NCBI GenBank assembly: GCA_021202895.1
Contig: JAJQCE010000015.1
Coordinates: forward strand, 1-39,680
From: Ruminococcus sp.
GTDB taxonomy: Bacteria; Bacillota; Clostridia; Oscillospirales; Ruminococcaceae
Reading direction: 5' to 3'
Length of the DNA: 39,680 bases
Shown here one piece after another: positions 8,643 to 16,638 of this stretch. Position numbers and translations under genes: made by a program. The notes beneath the pieces are model-generated. The model made no database searches, had not been told where the DNA came from, and was given only the letters and a program-made list of their open reading frames with translations. Position 1 is the first letter of the stretch; the number at the start of each line of letters is the position of its first letter.

Positions 8643-9170
8643 TCAGGACGAAAGGTAGCCGTACCAGACCCAGCCCTCTGTGCCGTAGTAGCTGACGTTT
8701 ACATATTCAGAATCAGACGGACGGTCTAAAACCGTTACCGTTTCGCCTGCTGAAATTGAAAGAATAGGCTCGGCATCGGACGAGTTTGCGGATCTTAGAT
8801 AAGCGGTTTCAAGAAGAGTAGCCGTTTCTCCGTCCGCTGTGGAATCTGAAGTGGAATCTTCAACTGAATCGGCTGTGGAATCAGCTACAGAGTCAAGCGA
8901 AGAATCGGTTGCCGAATCGGTCGCCGAATCAATTGAAGCGTCCTCGCTTGAGACATCATCGCTGCTTGTCGCTTCAGCGACTGAGGAGGACTCTGTTTTA
9001 GTTCCTGTGTAAATTCCGTCAGGCACAGACGAATCGTTTGACGGAAACAGGCTTTTGGCGAGAATCAGAATCACGCATACCACGAAAACACCGACTACAA
9101 TCACAGCGGCAATTCCCGCAACGGTAAGTCTTTCGGTCGGACGGTTGTTTTTTTCATCAAAATTACTCAT
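8643..9170 (-). CDS. Membrane-anchored bacterial SH3-domain protein
   Basis: 175 residues from ATG 9170, which has AAAAAGG 8-9 bp upstream. A TTG three codons earlier is also open. Residues about 17-39 form one membrane span, residues 45-110 are a low-complexity Ser/Asp/Thr/Ala linker (repeated DSATDS/DSVADS), and the last 60 residues match a bacterial SH3 fold (ending YYGTEGWVWYGYLSS). Such domains bind cell-wall peptides, so the likely role is in envelope structure or signalling with the SH3 outside. It is transcribed from the strong promoter at 9450-9478 behind a 5' leader of about 270 nt that contains a structured element also found upstream of the EAL gene. Confidence 0.75.
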   Translation of the reverse strand: MSNFDEKNNRPTERLTVAGIAAVIVVGVFVVCVILILAKSLFPSNDSSVPDGIYTGTKTESSSVAEATSSDDVSSEDASIDSATDSATDSSLDSVADSTADSVEDSTSDSTADGETATLLETAYLRSANSSDAEPILSISAGETVTVLDRPSDSEYVNVSYYGTEGWVWYGYLSS

Positions 9171-9290
9171 ATAAATCAATCCTTTTTCGAAGAATACAGT
9201 TTCTTCACTTTCACTTTAATCACGAACTAAATTGCGCACACCTTTCAGCAATGCTGAGTGTTAATTTTAAAGGTAAAAAGTATCCATATT

Positions 9291-9435
9291 TTTTATTTAG
9301 AGCGGAGCAGAGCAAGATAAGCTTGCTTAAGCTTGGCTGCGAACGCTCGCAATTAGAATTCTAAAGCCGTAGACTTTAGGCTGTATTTGACATCAGACAA
9401 ATACAGTATGGGCTTCGTTGCATTAGCAACGAAGA
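9291..9435 (-). ncRNA. Structured 5' leader element, copy 1 (upstream of SH3 gene)
   Basis: Read on the minus strand, this starts about 8 nt after the predicted transcription start. It contains a hairpin CTTCGTTGC-TAAT-GCAACGAAG, then CCCATACTG, a perfect 9 bp hairpin (CTGTATTTG/CAAATACAG), a CTAAAG/CTTTAG hairpin, the palindrome TGCGAGCGTTCGCA, a CAAGCTTAAGC/GCTTATCTTG stem, and the end CTCCGCTCTAAATAAAA. The first hairpin, the palindrome, the last stem and the tail recur at 19996-20178 in the same order, while the middle hairpins differ in sequence. It ends about 120 nt before the SH3-gene ATG. I do not recognise it as a known riboswitch class; a regulatory RNA or a transcribed repeat are both possible. 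Confidence 0.6.
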
Positions 9436-9449
9436 ACATCCATATTCTT

Positions 9450-9478
9450 ATTATACCCCTTTTTTTTATGTTTGTCAA
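9450..9478 (-). promoter_or_regulatory. Consensus promoter of the SH3/YgjP unit
   Basis: On the minus strand TTGACA (9478-9473), 17 bp spacer, TATAAT (9455-9450). It is followed at once by the structured leader element. Confidence 0.9.
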
Positions 9479-9544
9479 CGCTCTTTTTAAAATTATGAGC
9501 AAAAATTATAAGGAAATTTACAAGTAAACTATGTGAAAAATTTT

Positions 9545-10036
9545 TCACCAAGCTATTTTTTGCCATGCCTTACAGAGCCTCTCTAAGCTCCAAGCCGCAT
9601 TTGCAGGGCTTGTAGACGGCAGAGCGGTTATCTCTATGCCTGTCTGTTCAAGCTGAAAGCGGCGGTAAAGCCTTGCGGCGGCGGAACCGTTTGCGTAAAT
9701 TTTCTCGATTTTACATTCGCTTAAAATCAAGGATAAATCTGTTGAAATTACATTCTTAATGCTCGCATCGCCTGAACCGATAATGTCGCACTCGGCGACA
9801 ACGTCCCACAGCGCAATTTTCGCATTTTTCAGCAGCTTAATTTTCTGCTCCCTATCATTCGGCAGGCTTTGCTTCGTTACCATTGCAGTCACCTGCCAGA
9901 AGCGGTTTCTCGGGTTGCCGTAATAGAAGCCCTCTTCGCGGGATTTGACTGACGGCAGGCTCCCGAGTATCAGCAGACGGCTTTCGCTGTCAAATACAGG
10001 TTCAAAGCCGTGAACTACATGAACGTACTCGCCCAT
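9545..10036 (-). CDS. DNA-deoxyinosine (hypoxanthine-DNA) glycosylase, UDG family 6
   Basis: 163 residues, the normal size for this group. The N-terminal motif GSLPSVKSREEGFYYGNPRN (from about residue 25) followed by RFW, and the C-terminal LPSTSPANAAW, are the active-site blocks of the hypoxanthine-DNA glycosylase branch of the uracil-DNA glycosylase superfamily. The enzyme removes deaminated adenine (hypoxanthine) from DNA as the first step of base excision repair in the cytoplasm. The gene starts 6 bp after the stop of the VanY-like gene, so the two are probably co-transcribed, although their functions are unrelated. Confidence 0.85.
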   Translation of the reverse strand: MGEYVHVVHGFEPVFDSESRLLILGSLPSVKSREEGFYYGNPRNRFWQVTAMVTKQSLPNDREQKIKLLKNAKIALWDVVAECDIIGSGDASIKNVISTDLSLILSECKIEKIYANGSAAARLYRRFQLEQTGIEITALPSTSPANAAWSLERLCKAWQKIAW

Positions 10037-10042
10037 CAGCCC

Positions 10043-11041
10043 TCACCATCGTTTGAATAAACAGAATACTTTGTCATTGTCGGGCGAATCGGCATAGTCA
10101 GATGTGACGCCCAGATATTCCTCGAGACAAATTCCTGCGCTCATAATTTCCTGTGCGACCTGCGTTCCTACATATCTTATATGCCAAGGCTCGTACTTGT
10201 AGCCTGTTATATCCTCCTTGCCCTCGGGAAAGCGAATTATAAAGCCGTACTCGGCGCAGTGCTCGTCTAGCCAGAGTGCTTCCGCAGTGCCGTTAAAATT
10301 TGAGGAGGGGTCGTTTACATCTACGCACAGACCCGACTGATGCTCGCTGTGACCCGGACGTGCGGAAACAAGGTCGGCTCCCTCAAGTCCTCTTTCGGAC
10401 GCATACCCTGCGAAAAGCTCCTCCTGACGCTCGTAGCTTCGATAACCTGACGCTATCCAGAGCGTTATTCCGTCCTCCCACGCCGCCGCAGCCATTTCAT
10501 TAAAAGCCGCTTCTGTTTCAGCGTCAAGTCCCGGGTCGTAGTCTGACGGAAGTGTAAAGGTCTTGTTCACTATCAGTATGCCGTCAACGTAGGTTATCCC
10601 GTCAATGGTTTCCAGCGTATGACCCTGCGCTTGTCCTGCATAATCGCCGCTGTCGTCTGAAACGCTTTCATTTTCGCTTTCGGCAACGGAATCGCTCTCG
10701 GATTCACTTTGAGAATCGCTCTGATAATCCAAAGCCGATGAGGCTTCACCGCCTGACGACACGTCAGAATAGCCGTCTGAATTATCGCTGTTGTTTTTCA
10801 GCTTTGCCGTGACGCCAAAGGCTATAAGCACTATAATAAAAGCCGCCGCAAAAAGCGTCACTTTTGCGTGCATACGATCTCTCGCAAGCTGATCAGCCTT
10901 TTCACGGCGCAGCTTAGCCTGCCTGACCTTTTCAAGCGCTTCAGGGTCGTATTCATAATCCTCATTATTATTAAAATCGTTATTCATAAGCAAAATACCG
11001 CTGACTTTCCACAAATTCTTTTTAACTACATTGTACCACAT
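10043..11041 (-). CDS. VanY-like D-alanyl-D-alanine carboxypeptidase (M15B)
   Basis: 332 residues if ATG 11041 is used; ATG 10987 (MNNDFNNN) is an equally plausible start, as neither has a strong ribosome site (AGGTG precedes 11041). A cytoplasmic charged segment is followed by one membrane span (about residues 60-82) and a Ser/Asp/Glu-rich linker of 60 residues. The extracellular VanY domain comes last: SGYRSYERQEEL, then the zinc-binding SEHQSGLCVDV and EPWHIRYVG. M15B enzymes trim the terminal D-Ala of peptidoglycan stem peptides, and all zinc-binding and catalytic positions I can check are present. The gene is not next to any van resistance gene, so a housekeeping wall-maturation role is likelier than glycopeptide resistance. 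Confidence 0.85.
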   Translation of the reverse strand: MWYNVVKKNLWKVSGILLMNNDFNNNEDYEYDPEALEKVRQAKLRREKADQLARDRMHAKVTLFAAAFIIVLIAFGVTAKLKNNSDNSDGYSDVSSGGEASSALDYQSDSQSESESDSVAESENESVSDDSGDYAGQAQGHTLETIDGITYVDGILIVNKTFTLPSDYDPGLDAETEAAFNEMAAAAWEDGITLWIASGYRSYERQEELFAGYASERGLEGADLVSARPGHSEHQSGLCVDVNDPSSNFNGTAEALWLDEHCAEYGFIIRFPEGKEDITGYKYEPWHIRYVGTQVAQEIMSAGICLEEYLGVTSDYADSPDNDKVFCLFKRW

Positions 11042-11190
11042 TTTTCACCTAAAATCAAGTGCTTTAATCATTTTTTATGTTATTTCGCTCTTACTTCCAA
11101 TATTTTCAAGATTTTATTGAACAATTGTCCAAAAAATGAGGGTCTGATTTGTGCAAATGAGAAAAATTTTGTACAAAAAGTTAAAAACTA

Positions 11191-11220
11191 TTGACGAGCA
11201 GTATAAAAGTGTGGTATACT
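11191..11220 (+). promoter_or_regulatory. Promoter of the dynamin operon
   Basis: TTGACG at 11191-11196, 18 bp spacer, TATACT at 11215-11220. The predicted 5' UTR is about 95 nt and ends in GGAGGAGG. Confidence 0.75.
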
Positions 11221-11323
11221 ATATATAGATATGTTTTGATATGTCATATGCCGTTTAAAGGTGCGGCGATAAATTTTATAAATAATTTCCGCTGTTAAAA
11301 ACCGAGCGGAGTGGAGGAGGTCA

Positions 11324-13387
11324 ATGATGAGTCAAACATCAAAAACGATTGAGTATTCAACCTATTCGTCCTACAAGGATATGGTTAAAACTCTCACACA
11401 AAGTCTGACGGATCTGCTGGAGCTTAGTGAGGAAATTTCTCTGAGCCACACTGCGGAGTCTATCAGAGAAACATTGGAAAAATCCGGCGACGAGCATTTT
11501 GAGGTCGCCATAGTCGGCGAATTTAAGCGAGGCAAGTCTACGCTTATCAATGCGCTTTTAGGGCAGGACGTTCTGCCCGCCGATGTGCTTCCTGCCACCG
11601 CTACGCTCAACAGAGTTACATACAGCGAGGAGCCTTTTGTTCAGGTTGAATACAAGGACGGCAGAAGCGAAAGAGTGGACATTGACCAGCTTGAAAACTA
11701 CGTCACAAAGCTCACTCTTGAATCGGAGGAAACGGCTGAAACCGTCAAGGAGGCTACCGTCTACTACGAAACGGATTTTTGCCGCAACAATGTGGATATT
11801 ATCGACACTCCCGGACTTAACGACGACGAGCAGATGACTAACGTCACGCTGTCAATTCTGCCGAAGATTGACGCTGCTGTTTTCGTTATCAGCGCAAACT
11901 CGCCCTTTTCGCAGTTTGAAAAGGATTTTCTTGAAAAGAAAATGCTTACCTCCGATGTCGGCAGGATTATCTTTGTGGTAAACTGCTTCGGAACCTTTTC
12001 ACCTGACGATGAGAACAAGATTGTAGAAACGGTACGTGCAAGAATTACAAAGTACGTCATGGACAAGGCGAAAATGGTTATGGGCGAGGATTCGAGAGAA
12101 TTCAGCGTATACAAGAGAAAAATCGGAACGCCAAGAGTTATCGGCGTTTACGCTAAGCGTGCGCTGACGGCAAAGAAGATTGAAGACCCGGGTCTGCTTG
12201 AGGAATCAAACTTTCCTGAGTTTGAGCGTGCGCTTGAAACTATGCTCACCAAGGAAAGAGGAGCTATAACCCTGCAAATTCTCGCTAACAAAATTACCAA
12301 CTCAGGCACAGAGGTTCTGCGCTCGGTGGTTATGCAGGAAAATGCGCTGATGATGGCGAACGATGAATTTATGGAGCGTTACGAAGCGGCTATCGGAGAA
12401 ATTGACGACATCAGAAACAAAAAGCGCGAGGAATTTGTAAAGATAAACAACGCCGCAAATCAGGTGTTTGACGACCTAAAGCCTGTGCTTGACAGCTACT
12501 GGGACAACATTGAGCAGGCGGCAATGGACGTTATAGACAACTACAGCATGACCTCCGGCGACTTTAAGAGAGATCAGCTTAAAATCGTCACAGGAAAGCT
12601 GACGGAAAAAATCAAGGAAAGCATAGAGGACAGAGCGCAGATTATCTGTGAGCAGATTCAAAACAGCATTAACGTTGCGGTAAGCTGCGAGGCGGAAAGA
12701 CTGCAAAGCTTTGAGGACGAGTTCTTTGAATCGGTAACTCGTATTCAAGAAATGTTTATTATACCTGAAAAAATCTCCAAGAACGGCACTGCCGCCGACA
12801 AGGGAATAGGAGCGGCTCTCGGTTCGTTCGGAGTGGGTGCGGCTTTCCTCGGATTCAGAGAAGCGGGCGCAAAGGGCGCTTTGCTGGGCGGCTTTACAGG
12901 GCTTTTGAGCTTTTCATCAATTTTCTTTACCACAGTGCTTGCGCTTACGCCTGCATGGCCTATTGCGCTTTGCCTTATGGCGGTAGCGGGACTTGCGGGA
13001 ACCTTTACCGCAGGCTTTGCGATTGACAAGCTGCTGGTGAATGAAAGAATTGACAAGTACAAGACAAATTTCAAGACGCAGGTTAAAAAGCAGTTCCACG
13101 AGATGCGCCTTAACAACGACTTTACCGAAACTGTCCGCCGTCAGGTTTATTCGGCTTTCAAGGGTCTGAAGGGCAAGATTGAGCAGGAAACGGAAATTAT
13201 ACTGCGTGACACCCAGGAAACTCTTGATAATCTCAATGCGCTCAAGACCGAAAAGAACAGCGTTTCAGAGCGGGAGATGGACAGACTTCATACGGTAGCC
13301 GAAAGGGCAAGCGAGATAGTAGCCGACGCCTACGAGGTCAGAAAGGTTATTTCAGATTCTCTTGAAAGCAACAGAGAGCAGGCTTGA
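11324..13387 (+). CDS. Dynamin-like GTPase with C-terminal membrane segment
   Basis: 687 residues from ATG 11324; the adjacent ATG 11327 has better spacing to GGAGGAGG and may be the true start. The GTPase domain has the P-loop GEFKRGKST (residues 65-73), a switch threonine region (LPATATLNR) and DTPGLN (161-166); the G4 position reads NCFG instead of NKxD. Predicted helical coiled-coil stalks follow. A Gly/Ala-rich hydrophobic stretch at about residues 500-570 looks like a membrane-inserting paddle or hairpin, and more coiled coil follows. This is the bacterial dynamin-like protein architecture, which binds and remodels membranes. It is the first gene of a three-gene operon whose third gene is a second, different dynamin, suggesting a heteromeric pair. 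A membrane-repair or phage-defence role is inferred from other bacterial dynamins, not shown here. Confidence 0.85.
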   Translation: MMSQTSKTIEYSTYSSYKDMVKTLTQSLTDLLELSEEISLSHTAESIRETLEKSGDEHFEVAIVGEFKRGKSTLINALLGQDVLPADVLPATATLNRVTYSEEPFVQVEYKDGRSERVDIDQLENYVTKLTLESEETAETVKEATVYYETDFCRNNVDIIDTPGLNDDEQMTNVTLSILPKIDAAVFVISANSPFSQFEKDFLEKKMLTSDVGRIIFVVNCFGTFSPDDENKIVETVRARITKYVMDKAKMVMGEDSREFSVYKRKIGTPRVIGVYAKRALTAKKIEDPGLLEESNFPEFERALETMLTKERGAITLQILANKITNSGTEVLRSVVMQENALMMANDEFMERYEAAIGEIDDIRNKKREEFVKINNAANQVFDDLKPVLDSYWDNIEQAAMDVIDNYSMTSGDFKRDQLKIVTGKLTEKIKESIEDRAQIICEQIQNSINVAVSCEAERLQSFEDEFFESVTRIQEMFIIPEKISKNGTAADKGIGAALGSFGVGAAFLGFREAGAKGALLGGFTGLLSFSSIFFTTVLALTPAWPIALCLMAVAGLAGTFTAGFAIDKLLVNERIDKYKTNFKTQVKKQFHEMRLNNDFTETVRRQVYSAFKGLKGKIEQETEIILRDTQETLDNLNALKTEKNSVSEREMDRLHTVAERASEIVADAYEVRKVISDSLESNREQA

Positions 13388-13438
13388 ACAAAGGCTTGAA
13401 AAATCGACAAAAACTTAACTTTAGGAGGAAAACCGAAC

Positions 13439-14413
13439 ATGAGTGATACTTTAAATTCGGCAAATCCGCTTTTATCTATAGACACAGACTTTCGCAGCTA
13501 CCTCAATGCGTACACCCGTTCCTTTCAGAACCATATAATTGACGGACAGCTTGACTATGCGTTTGATTCGGACTTTGCGGTAAGACAGAAAATCATAGGT
13601 CTGCCGGGCTGGGGAAAGCTTTCCAAGGCGATAAATTCAAACGATGTTTCTGCTGAGGCAAAGCGGCTTTTCATGAGCTGCGAGCAGGCGGGAGCTCTTA
13701 AATATCCTGAAATTTACGATGTACTCAAGCATTGCTGTGAAAAGTTGGAGCTTAATCTGCCGATAGTGCTTGTGAGAAAGGACTACGGTAAGCCGCTTAT
13801 TTATTCAATTTCAAGCGATGTGATAGAGCCGTGCATTGTAATCACAAAGGAGCTTGTTGACATTTGCAGCACAGACGAGTTAGAGCTGCTTATAGGCAGC
13901 GAGTGCGGCAGGATTCAGAACAACCACTGCGTTTACAACTGGGCTTTTACCTACTTAAATTACAACAGGAACACCTACAAGCCGTCCGAGCGTTCCTACA
14001 AGGGAGCGGTGAACAGTCAGATTGTCGGCACGCTTTCAGACTGGATTGTCTTTGCGGACGTCACAGCCGACAGAGCGGGCATGATTTGTATGTCTAACCC
14101 CGGAAGATTTATAGAGGTAACCTGCGGACTTATGGGCAAGGGCTATATAGATTTTTACGGAAGAAGCTTTGAGCAGGCGGACGCTAAGAAAATTGAAGAG
14201 GTGTCTGCGGTGAATCACACCACTCCTGCAAGAAGCCTTAAGTCGAACCCTGCGCTTAACAAGACTGAAAACAGAATCTGCGCATCGGCTGAATTTTTAG
14301 CCTGCGATATGCTGTTTACATGGAGAAAAGATTTGAAAAATACCGATACCCACAACTGCACGGGGCAGATTTGTGACGTTCGGTGCAACTTGATTTTATC
14401 GGGAGGGCAGTGA
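13439..14413 (+). CDS. M48-like protein with destroyed zinc motif (pseudopeptidase)
   Basis: 324 residues with an AGGAGG site before ATG 13439. The middle follows the plan of M48 (HtpX/YcaL-type) peptidases: LPIVLVRKDYG strand region, IVITKELVDICSTDELELLIG, and ADVTADRAGM, the counterpart of the family's E-x-SADRAG third-ligand helix. The catalytic HExxH is replaced by SECGR (residues 154-158), so both zinc histidines are lost. No signal peptide or clear membrane span is seen. The C-terminal third is Cys-containing and not recognised. It lies between two dynamin genes, ending 1 bp before the start of the second, which points to tight coupling. Likely a binding or scaffold partner of the GTPases rather than an enzyme; the M48 relationship is from motif order only. 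Confidence 0.6.
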   Translation: MSDTLNSANPLLSIDTDFRSYLNAYTRSFQNHIIDGQLDYAFDSDFAVRQKIIGLPGWGKLSKAINSNDVSAEAKRLFMSCEQAGALKYPEIYDVLKHCCEKLELNLPIVLVRKDYGKPLIYSISSDVIEPCIVITKELVDICSTDELELLIGSECGRIQNNHCVYNWAFTYLNYNRNTYKPSERSYKGAVNSQIVGTLSDWIVFADVTADRAGMICMSNPGRFIEVTCGLMGKGYIDFYGRSFEQADAKKIEEVSAVNHTTPARSLKSNPALNKTENRICASAEFLACDMLFTWRKDLKNTDTHNCTGQICDVRCNLILSGGQ

Positions 14414-14414
14414 T

Positions 14415-16187
14415 ATGAGTGAATACAGTAATGCCGCCGCACACCGAGATATAGAAACAATCAGAGAAGCGTTTAAGCGTTTAGAGCAAAACGGTGATCT
14501 GATAAGCATTTTAGGTCACGAATTTACAGACGGACTGAATCAGTGGAATACGCTTATAGACAAGCGAAGCGCAGAGCCGTTTACGCTGGTTATACTGGGC
14601 GATTTTAAAAGAGGAAAAAGCACTATAATCAATGCGCTTTTGGGGACAGAAATTGCTCCGACAAGCGTTTCTCCTGAAACCTACACGATAAATGAAATTT
14701 CCTACGGTGAAAAGCGCAGCGCCGAAGCTGTTTTAGAGAACGATCAGCGGATACCGCTTGAGATGAGCGACATAACAAGAGATCGCCTTGAAGCGCTGAT
14801 GAAGATGTTTCCCGCAAAGGTCAAGTACCTTGAAATCAAGGACACAGCTCCCATTTTAAAGGAGATACGCATTGTTGACACTCCTGGGCTTTCAGACCTT
14901 GACGATTTGGACAAGCAGGTTACAGAGTACCTTGTCAATGCGGACGCAATTATGTACGCAGCGTCCTGCCTGCTTCCCTTTTCGGAATCCGAGCAGATTT
15001 ATCTCGGCACACACGTTCAGCCAAGGCGCTTTGGTATGCTTTATGTGCTGGTAAACATGATTGATGCGCTAAATTCTCAGTCTGACGTTTATAAAATCAT
15101 GCGCCGCTTTGAGGTTCTGAGCGAGAAGGTGGTTCCAAATTCGGTTGTTTACGGAATAAGCGGAGCGGACGAGCTTAACCGCAAGCTTGGCAAGCCTAGA
15201 CTTCCCGACAAGGGCACAAGAGAATTTTACGAAACGCAGTTTATGCAGTTTGAGCTTTCACTGCAAAGAGATATAATTCTTAAAAAGGACAACATACGCA
15301 CAGAACGAGTGCTTACCATGCTTGACGACATGGCGAACGACACCTACGCAAAGCTTCATATGTTTGCTGAAATGGCGGATATGGATTCAAAGAAGCTTGA
15401 GGACAGAGAGCAAAGCTTTGACGAGGAAATTTCTCAGCTTTCGGCGGCGCTTGAAGAGTGCAAGCCTATAATTCACCTGAGCATGACGGAAATGCAGCAG
15501 CAGGCTGAAAGCTGGATGTACGAGTTTTTCGCAGAGCTGAGAAAGAGCATTCTTGAGCTGCGTGCAAAGGACGAAAACGGCGAGGACATATATTCACCTG
15601 ACGACATTGAGAAATATTTTTACTCCTACCTCACCGAAAAGGTGGGCGAAGCGTACAGAACCTGCATAGAATACCACCGTGACAGAATGAACGAGCTTGT
15701 AGAAAAGCAGAGCCGTACTCTTGCCAAAAAGATGGGGATAGACCTTTCGCAGGTTACTCAGGCAACCTCGGTTGACAGAATAATGCGTTCGCTCGGCAAA
15801 AACGTAACTAGGCAGGTTATGGGCGTCAAGCTTTTCGGAACGTCTGAAACCTTCCCGCCTGCGACAATGACGGCTTTTAGCAAAATTCTCGGCAGAAAGA
15901 AGCAGACGGACATTATCGACATAGCTCTTGAAAACTACGACGACATCAGAAGCAATATTGTCAAGGATATAAAGAGCGTTTATCAGGATCTTGAGGTCAA
16001 GGCTTTAGGACAGCTTGACAGCATTTATCAGTATCAGGCTGAAATCGGAAAAGAGGCTATCGGTCACGCAAAGCAGATTTTAGACAGCTACGACAGTCAG
16101 CAGATTGGTTCAACGCTGAGCGATGCTATGGACATTCTCAAAGAGCCTATGGAGATTTTAGCTAAGTACAATTCAAAGGAAAAGTAA
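14415..16187 (+). CDS. Second dynamin-like GTPase
   Basis: 590 residues; ATG 14415 follows GGGAGGG and the stop of the previous gene. GTPase motifs: P-loop GDFKRGKST (62-70), switch region SVSPETYTIN, DTPGLS (155-160) and a canonical G4 VNMID. Long helical stalk regions fill residues 300-590. Unlike the dynamin at 11324, I see no hydrophobic paddle, so this partner may be soluble or recruited through the other. Bacterial dynamins often come as two adjacent subunits that act together on membranes. The operon ends at the terminator at 16198. The paired order GTPase / M48-like / GTPase is the notable point. Confidence 0.85.
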   Translation: MSEYSNAAAHRDIETIREAFKRLEQNGDLISILGHEFTDGLNQWNTLIDKRSAEPFTLVILGDFKRGKSTIINALLGTEIAPTSVSPETYTINEISYGEKRSAEAVLENDQRIPLEMSDITRDRLEALMKMFPAKVKYLEIKDTAPILKEIRIVDTPGLSDLDDLDKQVTEYLVNADAIMYAASCLLPFSESEQIYLGTHVQPRRFGMLYVLVNMIDALNSQSDVYKIMRRFEVLSEKVVPNSVVYGISGADELNRKLGKPRLPDKGTREFYETQFMQFELSLQRDIILKKDNIRTERVLTMLDDMANDTYAKLHMFAEMADMDSKKLEDREQSFDEEISQLSAALEECKPIIHLSMTEMQQQAESWMYEFFAELRKSILELRAKDENGEDIYSPDDIEKYFYSYLTEKVGEAYRTCIEYHRDRMNELVEKQSRTLAKKMGIDLSQVTQATSVDRIMRSLGKNVTRQVMGVKLFGTSETFPPATMTAFSKILGRKKQTDIIDIALENYDDIRSNIVKDIKSVYQDLEVKALGQLDSIYQYQAEIGKEAIGHAKQILDSYDSQQIGSTLSDAMDILKEPMEILAKYNSKEK

Positions 16188-16197
16188 GACAAAAAAA

Positions 16198-16237
16198 GCA
16201 CCTCGAAAGCAAGACGCTTAAGAGGTGCGTTTTTTTG
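16198..16237 (+). terminator. Rho-independent terminator of the dynamin operon
   Basis: GCACCTC ... GAGGTGC stem with inner AAGC/GCTT pairing, then GTTTTTTT, 10 bp after the stop. It may also act on convergent transcription. Confidence 0.85.
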
Positions 16238-16263
16238 ACAAATAAAGCTGAAAGTTCGCCGAC

Positions 16264-16602
16264 TTAAGAAATGCCCTCTGTGAAGCTTATCGGCACTCCG
16301 AACATAATTCCTGCGTTTGGCTTTGACAGGTCGCCTGTTACGCTGACGACAGCATCTTTTACAGCGTCAACCTGCTCGTCCTTTACAATTACAAAGACGG
16401 TTTTGGATTTGTGCGATTCCTCGCCCGAAAGAATCCCTCTGAGAAGCTGCACCATCGCAACGTTTTTGTTGGTGCGCTCAAGCGAAGCTGCCATTCCTTC
16501 CGAATCAATCGCCGTGCCGCCCTTTATCCCTACCTGCGCCAAAGCGTCCATTATATCGTCAACTAGGTCTGTCTGTTTAAGTATTATAAAAACTGCCTGC
16601 AT
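16264..16602 (-). CDS. PII-like (GlnB-fold) small protein
   Basis: 112 residues starting MQAVFIILKQTDLVDDIMDA. The pattern is a beta-alpha-beta repeat: a first strand, helix, GIKGGTAIDSEGM, a central variable loop, then KTVFVIVKDEQVDAVKDAVVSV and a final Gly-rich strand. This is typical of the PII/CutA-like ferredoxin fold that forms trimers and senses small ligands. The classical uridylylation Tyr and ATP-binding T-loop are not evident, so it is PII-like rather than a nitrogen PII protein. It has an AAAGGA site and lies 36 bp after prmA, so it is likely in the same unit. Ligand unknown. Confidence 0.5.
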   Translation of the reverse strand: MQAVFIILKQTDLVDDIMDALAQVGIKGGTAIDSEGMAASLERTNKNVAMVQLLRGILSGEESHKSKTVFVIVKDEQVDAVKDAVVSVTGDLSKPNAGIMFGVPISFTEGIS

Positions 16603-16638
16603 ATCTCTGCCGTCCTTTCTGTTTTTTATGTTGATTGT

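Noticed and set aside
10043-11041. Glycopeptide resistance (van) locus
   Set aside because: Only a VanY-like carboxypeptidase is present; there is no vanH, vanA-type ligase, vanX or vanRS nearby.
10868-11194. Plus-strand 108-codon frame antisense to the VanY gene start
   Set aside because: It overlaps the VanY coding region and the dynamin promoter and has no recognisable protein features.
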